Positions 7,821 to 14,349 of a stretch of DNA of 37,534 bases are shown one piece after another. The DNA comes from Bacteroidales bacterium (GTDB lineage: Bacteria; Bacteroidota; Bacteroidia; Bacteroidales; WCHB1-69). A program made the position numbers and the translations under genes. A model generated the notes under the pieces. That model had not been told where the DNA came from, ran no database searches, and saw only the letters and a program-made list of their open reading frames with translations. How positions within the stretch are numbered: position 1 is the stretch's first letter; each line of letters begins with the position of its first letter. The DNA is taken from the NCBI GenBank assembly GCA_024400755.1, contig JAKSMG010000016.1, forward strand, positions 1-37,534. Reading direction: 5' to 3'.

Positions 7821-9090
7821 TCAATACACATCCTTTTCAAATAATTTGTCGGTGTAATCAATCCCACGTTCCAATGAACGATAAATGCGATTTTCAATCG
7901 AACCGTCACAAATCAATCGATAATAAAAACACGTTGATTTTTGCCCGATTCTATGTATTCGCTTTTTGCTTTGCGCGTACAATTCGCACGACAACGGCGG
8001 CGTGAAATAAACGATTCGGTTTGACGCCTGCAAATTCAATCCCATTGATCCCGCTTGATATTGAACAATCACAACGGTGTCGTCGTATTGCTCATAACAC
8101 ATCAAATCACGTTCATGACCGTTGACGATTGATGTTGGACGTCCCAATTCCAAACACACATCCTCGATCGCCCTCAATTCCGCGTCGAAATTGTAAAAAA
8201 CAATCACACGATTTGATGTTGATTCGAGCAAATCGCGGAATGCCTCAATCTTTCGTTGGTTGTGATGTCCGCACAACATGCGTTCATATAACATTTTTGT
8301 CAATGTACAATCTCCGACCAATTCGGTGTCGCCAACCGTGACAATCCCCGATTTTCGAAATTTTTTATATTCCTTTGTTGTTGGAATCTTGATGTCATTC
8401 CATATTTGTTCGGGCAATTCGAACACCTCATCCGTTTTCATGAATACACATCCGTGTTCATGCAATTTTCGAATCAATCGGTCGGTGTTCTTGTAACCGT
8501 CCACGATCAACAATGGAAATCCCTCGTTGTCGTCATAATGATAATTGACGTATTGGTTCCAATATGTTTGTTTGTTGATGTTCCAACCCAACAAATGAAT
8601 TTGTGAAATCAATCGTTCGTATTTCCCCGAAACGGGCGTGCCGCTCAACAAAATGACGTTTGATGGTTTCAATTTCATGATGAATTTGGTTCGTTTCGCC
8701 TGCTCATTTTGAATCAATGACGATTCATCCAACATCAACGTGAAATCCTGCAATTTCAACAATTCGGGACGACGGAACGCCAATTCGTAATTGATGACGC
8801 CAACAATTTTCATGTTCGCATGTGACCATGATAAAAATGCACGCATTCCATTTAATTTTGTAATGTCCAAAACTTGATATTCGGGATAATGCGTTTTGAA
8901 ATGCTCCACCCAATCGTTGATTTTTGATTTTTGGCAAACAACCAAATTCACCTTTGCTCCCAATTGGTGCATTTTCTCGGATCCGACAAACGTTTTGCGA
9001 CTAACCCAAACCCATGTCCAAATAATATGCAACGCGGTTTTGGTTTTTTGTTTCGTCCAATGCGTCTTGTTGGAATGAGTAAAGATTCAT
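7821..9090 (-). pseudogene. SNF2-family helicase broken by a 7-nt insertion in Walker A
   Basis: The true start is ATG 9090 (GGAGG 7 nt upstream). It encodes MNLYSFQQDALDETKNQNR and then VAYYLDMGLG, where a TAG stop ends the frame. Seven bases (8997-9003, minus TAGTCGC) break the frame; removing them restores DMGLGKTFVGSEK, the family Walker A. The rest, about 390 codons, is an otherwise normal phage SNF2/DEAD-like ATPase: LMLDESS (motif II), LLSGTP (III), then QAGSMGLNLQ and RIHRIGQ (V and VI). Phage SNF2 proteins in replication modules are thought to remodel forks or help recombination. As written, no full-length ATPase can be made; a restart at the in-frame TTG 9032 would lack the P-loop. 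Confidence 0.9.
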
Positions 9091-9094
9091 GCGA

Positions 9095-9544
9095 TCACCT
9101 CCCCTTTTTACCAAACAAACATTCCTCAACCGTCCATCCTTTATGGAATCTTTGTCGAATTGTATCGTGTCCGATGTTCAATTCTTTTGCCCATGCCGTC
9201 GCGGACATTGATTTTCCGTCATACTCCAAAATGATGACGTTTCGTTTGTTTTGGTTTTGTTCTTTGTACGATGTCCAACGGCAATTTGACGGTTCATAAT
9301 TTCCGTTGTTGTCTATTCTGTCAATTGTCAAATCGTCGGAATATCCGTTCGACATTGCCCAATCATAAAATGATTTGAAATCGTTTTTCCATTCCTCACA
9401 CATCGTCACACCTCGCGCTCCCCATTGTGAAAAATGTTTGTCATTTTGGTTGTGACATCGCGTTTTTATGTTCGACCAAATGCGATATAAACGTGTTTTT
9501 CGCAAACCGTGTTTCAAATGCCCTTTGTCACCTTTTATGAACAT
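9095..9544 (-). CDS. HNH-type endonuclease-like protein with C-terminal HTH
   Basis: 149 aa. Residues 10-100 match the freestanding phage HNH/AP2-linked family: RLYRIWSNIKTRCHN, then GARGVTMCEEW, then LTIDRIDNNGNYEPSNCRW. The C terminus (SATAWAKELNIGHDTIRQRF) looks like a helix-turn-helix DNA-binding part. Proteins with this plan are often homing-type endonucleases found next to, not in, essential genes. It begins at ATG 9544, overlapping the previous gene by 10 nt, with only a weak ribosome site. It lies directly upstream of the broken SNF2 helicase gene. Cleavage activity is inferred from family resemblance. Confidence 0.8.
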   Translation of the reverse strand: MFIKGDKGHLKHGLRKTRLYRIWSNIKTRCHNQNDKHFSQWGARGVTMCEEWKNDFKSFYDWAMSNGYSDDLTIDRIDNNGNYEPSNCRWTSYKEQNQNKRNVIILEYDGKSMSATAWAKELNIGHDTIRQRFHKGWTVEECLFGKKGR

Positions 9545-10146
9545 TTTTTCACGCCCTCAATGCCAATAATGAAAACTTGCGTTGTGTCCATATCTTGAAT
9601 TAACAATAACGTTTTATCGCCACGATCATGTTTTCCGATGTTGAGAACCTTATATTTGCCGCCGTCAACGGGACGTCTTTCCTTAACATAATGTGATTTA
9701 TATTCACACAATCCGCTCCAATAATTATATGTCAAATATGTTTTCCCAAGTCGAACAACCTCGACCATGTCGCCAACCTTGATTTTGTCCGCAAATTTTA
9801 ATTCCTCCGAACCAATCAAACGGTCAAACGCTATTTTTGCGCCAACCTTGAAATCGAATTCATCCGACGGATTGCATTTTGCAACCGCTTTTTCCTTTGT
9901 CGTCTTGTTGATTGCGACAACCTCATTGCCGTTCGAATAAATCACAATGCAATCGTTGTGAACTCGCTCCAAACATTTACGGTCAAATATTGAACCAATT
10001 TCAAAACTTCGAAATCTTTCGTCATGTCCTTTAATGGTTTTATAATGAACAAAATCGCCCGTAATTTCTGTTATTACAATAATGTTTCCGTTTACCCATC
10101 TCGAACAATTTTTAATTTTGTATCTCTCACCAACTTTGTATTTCAT
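9535..10146 (-). CDS. Hypothetical protein with SH3-like segments
   Basis: 203 aa from ATG 10146, with AAAGG 7 nt upstream. Two or three short beta-rich segments begin with the same kind of phrase: KYKVGERYKIKN, then DFKVGAKIAFDRL, then DKIKVGDMVEVVRLGK, and a last one ending in KYKVLNIGKHD. This suggests a chain of small SH3-like barrels. No catalytic motif is visible. It is the third gene of the leftward early operon. I do not recognise the family. Confidence 0.75.
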   Translation of the reverse strand: MKYKVGERYKIKNCSRWVNGNIIVITEITGDFVHYKTIKGHDERFRSFEIGSIFDRKCLERVHNDCIVIYSNGNEVVAINKTTKEKAVAKCNPSDEFDFKVGAKIAFDRLIGSEELKFADKIKVGDMVEVVRLGKTYLTYNYWSGLCEYKSHYVKERRPVDGGKYKVLNIGKHDRGDKTLLLIQDMDTTQVFIIGIEGVKKCS

Positions 10147-10147
10147 T

Positions 10148-10252
10148 TCAATGCCTTTCTGTCCTCTTGACGTATTCAATGCACGCCTTTTTGATTCTTT
10201 CGATGTTTGGTTTCCCATGCAACACAACCTCAATTTTCGTTTTCGTCGTCAT
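10148..10252 (-). CDS. 34-aa early phage protein
   Basis: Starts MTTKTKIEVVLHGKPNIERI and ends CIEYVKRTERH. It begins at ATG 10252, inside the end of the Cro-like gene (23-nt overlap), with GGCGG 6 nt upstream, and ends just before the next gene. Short proteins with a similar beta-strand then charged-helix pattern are common in the early regions of Firmicutes phages. Function unknown. The longer in-frame ORF upstream of it is only a shadow of the Cro-like gene. Confidence 0.6.
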   Translation of the reverse strand: MTTKTKIEVVLHGKPNIERIKKACIEYVKRTERH

Positions 10253-10427
10253 AGAATGCCGCCCAATTGAAATCCAAAACGCGTCCAATCCTTTGAGCAT
10301 GCTTGACGTCGGGTTTCGCCACGCCGATTTCAATGTTCGAAATCGCTTGACGGGAAATTCCCACCGCGTCCGCCAATTGTTGTTGGGACATGCTCTTTGC
10401 CTCGCGAATCTCTTTCAAATTGACCAT
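10230..10427 (-). CDS. XRE-family Cro-like regulator
   Basis: 65 aa, a single helix-turn-helix domain: MVNLKEIREAKSMSQQQLAD, then AVGISRQAISNIEIGVAKP. It starts at ATG 10427 with GGAGG 7 nt upstream and is the first gene of the leftward early operon, divergent from the repressor gene. That is the normal place of a Cro-type protein, which would bind the operators at 10455-10471 and 10550-10568 and shut off repressor synthesis. Binding to these particular sites is inferred. Confidence 0.85.
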   Translation of the reverse strand: MVNLKEIREAKSMSQQQLADAVGISRQAISNIEIGVAKPDVKHAQRIGRVLDFNWAAFYDDENEN

Positions 10428-10454
10428 TTGTTCACCTCCGTTCATGTAATTTAT

Positions 10455-10471
10455 AATTGCAACATGCAATT
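10455..10471. promoter_or_regulatory. Operator-like palindrome near the early start
   Basis: AATTGCAACATGCAATT: 6-bp arms AATTGC/GCAATT around 5 nt. It lies between the leftward promoter and the Cro-like gene. The same words (AATTGC, GCAATT) form the second palindrome at 10550-10568. Confidence 0.6.
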
Positions 10472-10486
10472 TTTGATTGCACATAC

Positions 10487-10516
10487 AAAATACACCAACG
10501 GCGGACGGATTGTCAA
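10487..10516 (-). promoter_or_regulatory. Leftward early promoter
   Basis: On the minus strand a consensus TTGACA (10516-10511) and TATTTT (10492-10487) are 18 nt apart, about 60 nt before the Cro-like start. The operator-like palindrome at 10455-10471 lies just downstream. Confidence 0.6.
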
Positions 10517-10544
10517 TGCCGAATTGCGAGAATAATCGGAAAAA

Positions 10545-10573
10545 TTGACACGCAATTATAAATTGCGTAAAAT
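10545..10573 (+). promoter_or_regulatory. Rightward repressor promoter
   Basis: TTGACA (10545-10550), a 17-nt spacer and TAAAAT (10568-10573) form a near-consensus sigma70 promoter 25 nt before the repressor GTG. A perfect palindrome fills the spacer. Confidence 0.8.
10550..10568. promoter_or_regulatory. Operator palindrome inside the repressor promoter
   Basis: ACGCAATTATAAATTGCGT: perfect 8-bp arms around ATA, running from the last base of the -35 box to the first base of the -10 box. A protein bound here would block RNA polymerase, so it fits Cro repression or autoregulation. Confidence 0.75.
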
Positions 10574-10597
10574 ACACAAATGGGAGAGTGATTCATT

Positions 10598-10903
10598 GTG
10601 AATATTGCACAACGATTGATTGAACAACGGCGAAAACATAAAAAAACACAAAAAGACATCGCCGATGTATTGAATGTAAATCGGGCAACGTATGGTTTAT
10701 ATGAGAATGGGACAAACAATCCTCCGATTGAAAAATTGATTGCGATCGCCGATTATTTCGGCGTGTCAATTGATTATTTATGCGGACGGGAATTGGTTCC
10801 AAATGAATTTTTATACCAAAAATTGACGGCGGCACGGGAAATGTGCGCGGCGTTGGAAAATACAATTGAGGATGTGTTGAACAATGGAAAAACGAATTGG
10901 TGA
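10598..10903 (+). CDS. XRE-family short CI-like repressor
   Basis: 101 aa with an N-terminal helix-turn-helix: RLIEQRRKHKKTQKDIADVL, then NVNRATYGLYENG, then VSIDYLCG, the usual XRE layout. The C-terminal 35 residues are helical and there is no S24/LexA-type peptidase domain, so induction by self-cleavage is not expected. It starts at GTG 10598 with GGGAG about 12 nt upstream, behind a strong promoter with a built-in operator. Its end overlaps the integrase start by 20 nt, so the two are co-expressed in the lysogen. Role as lysogeny repressor is inferred from position. Confidence 0.85.
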   Translation: MNIAQRLIEQRRKHKKTQKDIADVLNVNRATYGLYENGTNNPPIEKLIAIADYFGVSIDYLCGRELVPNEFLYQKLTAAREMCAALENTIEDVLNNGKTNW

Positions 10904-12392
10904 CGCAATATATTTGAGGAAATCACGGGCGGATGTTGAGGCGGAAAAACTCGGAGAAATGGAAACGTTGGCACGCCACAAAAAAATCCTGCTTGAATTG
11001 TGCAAAAAACAAGGTTTGAACATCGTCAAAATATATGAGGAAATCGTGTCGGGAGAAACAATCGCGGCACGTCCCCAAATGCAACAATTGTTGATGGATG
11101 TTTATTCGAAAAAATATAATTCCGTTGTCGTAATGGAAATTGAACGTTTGGCACGCGGAGCAACTAAAGATCAAGGCGAGGTTGCGGACGCGTTCAAATA
11201 TTCGGAAACGATGATTGTCACGCCTGCCAAAACATACGATCCAACGAATCAATTTGATGAGGAATATTTCGAATTTGGGTTGTATATGTCCCGTCGTGAA
11301 TTCTTGACGATAAATCGACGGACACAAACGGGACGCCTGCAATCTGTCCGTGAGGGAAATTATTTGGGATCATCCGCGCCGTTCGGTTATGACAGATTGA
11401 AACGCGGGAAAAATGACATCACATTGGTGTTCAATCACGAAACACAAACCGTTCGTGACATTTTCGAATGGTTCACGGTCGAACGGTTGGGTTGTGGAGA
11501 AATTGCGAAACGCCTCACGACAATGGGCGTCAAAACACGCAAAAATCGCGATGAATGGCACCGTGCAACCGTTCGCGACATTCTAACAAATGACATTTAC
11601 ACGGGCAAAATGCGTTGGAATCGGCGCAAAATGTCAAAAGAATTCGACGGAACCAAAATGAAAATCGTCAATCGTCGATTGAAACATGATGAATTTTTGT
11701 TGGTCGATGGAAAACATGAGGCAATCATTGATCAAGAAACGTTCGATTTGGCGCAACGAATCACGGGCGATGTTCCACCCGTTGCCAAAATGGAAACAAT
11801 CTCGAATATTTTTTCGGGTGTCATGAAATGCAAAATTTGTGGACGTGCTATGCGTTATCAAATGCACAATACCAAAAAGAACACCCGCCCGCGAATCGTT
11901 CACAATCATTCGTACACATGTAAAGTGAAAAGCGCATTTTTTGATGACGTGTTGGACGCGCTTATTTTATCGTTAAAACGCGAGATTGAGAATTTCGAAA
12001 TATTACTCGACGGAACGCACAACGGCGCAAATCGGGCGCAATATGAGCGAAATTTGGCAACGTATGAACAACAACTTGCAACACTTGAAAAGAAACGGCG
12101 TTCATTGTTCGATTTTTTGGAGGATGGAACATACACCAAACAAGAATTCACGGAACGAAAAACGATGAATGAGGAAAAAATCGAGAATGTCAAACAAGCG
12201 ATCGCGGAATTGGAACCGCCACGGGAGGAGGAAATCAAACAACAATTGACGACATTCCACACGACGTTGGATTCCTTGAAAAACGATGATGTTTCCGCCG
12301 CTCGAAAAAACATATTGATAAAATCAATCATAGAACGAATTGATTATTCACATAATAATGACACGTTCACAATTGACGTGTTTTTCAAATGA
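10884..12392 (+). CDS. int: Large serine recombinase (phage integrase)
   Basis: 502 aa. The resolvase-type catalytic domain starts YLRKSRAD (nucleophile Ser14) and carries EIERLARG (about 85-92). The recombinase domain follows (APFGYDRLKRG...EIAKRLTTMGV...ATVRDILTNDIYTGKMRW). A zinc-ribbon part begins MKCKICGRAMRY with later Cys in YTCKVKS, and a charged coiled coil (about 380-470) precedes the C terminus. It would integrate and excise the phage between attP and attB. ATG 10884 lies inside the repressor gene; its ribosome site is weak, so coupling is likely. A long imperfect inverted repeat right after the stop is a candidate attP. Confidence 0.95.
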   Translation: MEKRIGDAIYLRKSRADVEAEKLGEMETLARHKKILLELCKKQGLNIVKIYEEIVSGETIAARPQMQQLLMDVYSKKYNSVVVMEIERLARGATKDQGEVADAFKYSETMIVTPAKTYDPTNQFDEEYFEFGLYMSRREFLTINRRTQTGRLQSVREGNYLGSSAPFGYDRLKRGKNDITLVFNHETQTVRDIFEWFTVERLGCGEIAKRLTTMGVKTRKNRDEWHRATVRDILTNDIYTGKMRWNRRKMSKEFDGTKMKIVNRRLKHDEFLLVDGKHEAIIDQETFDLAQRITGDVPPVAKMETISNIFSGVMKCKICGRAMRYQMHNTKKNTRPRIVHNHSYTCKVKSAFFDDVLDALILSLKREIENFEILLDGTHNGANRAQYERNLATYEQQLATLEKKRRSLFDFLEDGTYTKQEFTERKTMNEEKIENVKQAIAELEPPREEEIKQQLTTFHTTLDSLKNDDVSAARKNILIKSIIERIDYSHNNDTFTIDVFFK

Positions 12393-12394
12393 TT

Positions 12395-12448
12395 ATGATA
12401 TACACCTTGACGGTTAAAATTTATCTTAACCCGCAACGTGTACATATT
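12395..12448. other. Candidate attP: imperfect inverted repeat after the integrase
   Basis: The region is nearly symmetric about 12421/12422. The perfect inner arms are GGTTAA (12412-12417) and TTAACC (12426-12431) around AATTTATC. Farther out the arms (12398-12411 and 12432-12445) still match at about three positions in four, with ACAC facing GTGT. A symmetric site of about 50 bp next to the gene is what large serine integrases use as attP; a recombined attL or attR would normally lose this symmetry. Site identity is inferred. Confidence 0.5.
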
Positions 12449-12703
12449 GAATGGAGGATGTGACCAAATGAAAAAAGCAATTGCAATTGTAATGATGTTT
12501 TTGATTTTTGGAACGATGGTGACGCCTGCGTCGGCGCAACATTGCGACGTTCGCAACGGTGATTCGATGTGGCGAATTGCCAAACGTTATCATGTGTTAT
12601 TTCATGACGTTTTGAGATTGAATCAACATTTCAAAAACCCAAACATGATTCATCCAAACGATGAAATCGAATTGCCCGACGGCAACACGGGCGAAACAAC
12701 GAA

Positions 12704-12853
12704 TCAACCAAACAATGATTCGGGCGATGATTCCGCCTCGCACAATCGAATCTCCAAAACATCACGGTCACGCGCGTTCCTTGTATTTCGCAAATCGTGC
12801 CGCAAATTTTTGACGTTGTCGTCCAATAATTGCAATATCTCTCGTTTAGTCAT
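12704..12853 (-). CDS. Small coiled-coil protein after the late terminator
   Basis: 49 aa from ATG 12853, with GAGGTG 7 nt upstream. The sequence begins MTKREILQLLDDNVKNLRHD and is charged and helical. A TATAAT lies 17 nt before the ribosome site (about 12872-12877), just past the terminator, so it may have its own weak promoter. Its last 14 codons are antisense to the LysM ORF, so its C terminus may itself have been changed by the same junction. Function unknown. Confidence 0.5.
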   Translation of the reverse strand: MTKREILQLLDDNVKNLRHDLRNTRNARDRDVLEIRLCEAESSPESLFG

Positions 12854-12880
12854 ACGACATCACCTCACGACATTATATGC

Positions 12881-12919
12881 AAAAAGAACGGGACGTTGTG
12901 CGCGTCCCGTTCTGTTTTT
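12881..12919. terminator. Strong bidirectional terminator
   Basis: Perfect 11-bp stem AGAACGGGACG (12885-12895) and CGTCCCGTTCT (12903-12913) around a 7-nt loop. A run of A on the left (12881-12885) and T on the right (12915-12919) give U-tracts in both directions. It ends the leftward late operon just after the tRNA and any rightward integrase/LysM transcript. Confidence 0.92.
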
Positions 12920-12932
12920 ATTTGATTATGTA

Positions 12933-13006
12933 TGGCACGCGGTGAACGATTCGAACGTTCAAAAACGGAACCAAAATCCGTTGTGTTACCGTTACACCAA
13001 CCGCAT
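12933..13006 (-). tRNA. tRNA-Gln (anticodon TTG), CCA encoded
   Basis: Read on the minus strand: acceptor ATGCGGT/ACCGCGT (one G-U pair), D stem GTGT/ACAC with loop AACGGTA, anticodon stem ACGGA/TCCGT with loop TTTTGGT, a 4-nt variable loop, T arm GAACG-TTCGAAT-CGTTC, discriminator G and encoded CCA. All arms pair and invariant TTCGAAT is present, so it should fold normally. It lies between the last tail gene and the late terminator, so it would be made with the late transcript. Phage genes here mostly use CAA for Gln, which this tRNA reads. Confidence 0.93.
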
Positions 13007-13038
13007 GTGTTGGTGTAATTATAGCACCAAATTTTCAA

Positions 13039-14331
13039 TTATCCAACAATGAAATTTGTTGCGATCGGCAACATTGCACCCGTCGCAATTGTTCCATTCT
13101 TTGCAATCAACTTGATTGTTCCATTTGCCGCGGAAACCTCAAACACACAAATGGTTGCGGTTCCGCTTGATATTGCCGCGGATGTGAATTGGAAATTCAT
13201 CGCGGGTTTCATGCTTGCGGGCAATGTGCAAATCGTCGTGTTGACCGCCGTCACACCCTTGATTGCTCCACGCAAATGTGTTGTGTTGCCGAATTTACGA
13301 CATGCGGGTGTGGATGATGAATCAAACGCGGTTCCCGCCTCCAACGTGAAATTTATCCAACCCGTGTCCGAACTCAATCGATTGTTGATTTCTGTCACGC
13401 GCTCATTTATAGCGGTGACGGACGTCATGATTGATGTTGTATCACCCACGATGACGGATTGTAGAACGATAAAATCAACGGCGTTTCCTGCTTTCAAATC
13501 TTTTGTCAATGTGATGTTGGAATTGTTTGTGATTGAGTAATCGGCACCCAATACGGCAAACAAACGATTGATTCTCACCAACAAAACGTCCTTGTCTTTA
13601 TTGAATGACGCGATATTGATTGGAATCACCGTTTCGCCATCCGTTTGTGTCGTGTATTGTGATTCATACTTGATGACGGATGTTGCGACGGTCAATTCCT
13701 CCGTCAATGTTGCCAACCATGCGTTGAACGCCTCGGTTTCCTCGTCATAATATCTTTGATATGCGTCACGCCATTGGTCATATAATGTTGATGTGTCAAC
13801 TTGCTTGATCAATGATGTGATCCACGGACATTCGCTCGAACCTCGCAAATCAACAATCGCGTCGGTGTTGATTGCGGTTGCGCCTGCCGCAACATAAATG
13901 TTCGCCAAACGATATTCGATGACATCCGTCACCGTGCCAATTGCAGGCGGTTGCGGATTGCTCGACGGTGTTCCCGTGCGATATACGATGGAACCCATTC
14001 GATTGTTCAATCGGTTGTCCACTTGAATGATGACGGAATCGCGTCGCGGTGTAATTCCCGTGTTGCTCGGAACAACAATCGAAATGTCGGACACGTTCTC
14101 AAACCACTTGTCGCCAAACAATCCTTGTCCCTTTTTAACAAGAACGTTCATGTCGTTTGCCGTGTCGCTCTTGACTTGCAAATCGGTTGATGGTGTTCCC
14201 TGCGCTGTTGCAAAAACACCGTTGGAAATAACTCTTTTATATGGACGGTTCATGTCCTCGGCGTAATATTCACGATCGCCGTTCAACGAATTGAAAAATC
14301 CGCATTCAACATTGAAAATTTGTTCACTCAT
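13039..14331 (-). CDS. Baseplate/tail-fibre protein (receptor-binding candidate)
   Basis: 430 aa. The N-terminal part resembles phage upper-baseplate proteins: FFNSLNGDREYYAEDMNRPY, then ISNGVFATA, and a stretch that ends RRDSVIIQVDNRLNNR. A helical linker follows (about 195-225, QRYYDEETEAFNAWLATLTE), then KDVLLVRINRLFAVLGADYS. The C terminus (from about GWINFTLEAG) is Gly/Thr/Ala-rich beta sequence typical of receptor-binding tips. It is the last structural gene before the tRNA and terminator. ATG 14331 has a good GGAGG site upstream. Host specificity is inferred from position. Confidence 0.75.
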   Translation of the reverse strand: MSEQIFNVECGFFNSLNGDREYYAEDMNRPYKRVISNGVFATAQGTPSTDLQVKSDTANDMNVLVKKGQGLFGDKWFENVSDISIVVPSNTGITPRRDSVIIQVDNRLNNRMGSIVYRTGTPSSNPQPPAIGTVTDVIEYRLANIYVAAGATAINTDAIVDLRGSSECPWITSLIKQVDTSTLYDQWRDAYQRYYDEETEAFNAWLATLTEELTVATSVIKYESQYTTQTDGETVIPINIASFNKDKDVLLVRINRLFAVLGADYSITNNSNITLTKDLKAGNAVDFIVLQSVIVGDTTSIMTSVTAINERVTEINNRLSSDTGWINFTLEAGTAFDSSSTPACRKFGNTTHLRGAIKGVTAVNTTICTLPASMKPAMNFQFTSAAISSGTATICVFEVSAANGTIKLIAKNGTIATGAMLPIATNFIVG

Positions 14332-14349
14332 GTTTGTTCACCTCCTAAA

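Larger units (their letters stand above)
12468..13052 (+). pseudogene. Secreted LysM protein, 3' end lost
   Basis: ATG 12468 has GGAGG 10 nt upstream. The first ~24 residues are a signal peptide (MKKAIAIVMMFLIFGTMVTP, then ASAQ). A LysM peptidoglycan-binding domain follows, about residues 28-68 (VRNGDSMWRIAKRYHV to DEIELP), then an Asn/Gly-rich linker to about residue 92 (GDDSAS, near 12745). After that the frame stays open for 100 codons of basic, Cys-rich nonsense that runs antisense to a minus-strand gene, through a strong terminator and through the tRNA. The transcript probably ends at the terminator with no stop codon. It is best read as the 5' part of a LysM exoprotein, such as those with a C-terminal CAP domain, joined to phage DNA. 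Confidence 0.65.

Noticed and set aside
8997-9003. Programmed frameshift or intein/intron in the SNF2 gene
   Set aside because: No slippery heptamer or stem, a TAG in frame, and seven bases are far too few for an intron or intein. Left as a lesion, with bypass as a remote option.
10148-10333. 61-codon ORF over the end of the Cro-like gene
   Set aside because: Only its last 34 codons behind ATG 10252 look real; the first part is the Cro-like gene read in another frame.
10598-12392. Toxin-antitoxin or defence island on the plus strand
   Set aside because: The only plus genes are a repressor, an integrase and a broken LysM gene; no toxin, restriction or other defence family is recognisable.
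12395-12448. Integrase terminator
   Set aside because: The stem is imperfect and AT-rich and no T-run follows on the plus strand; the strong terminator is at 12881-12919.
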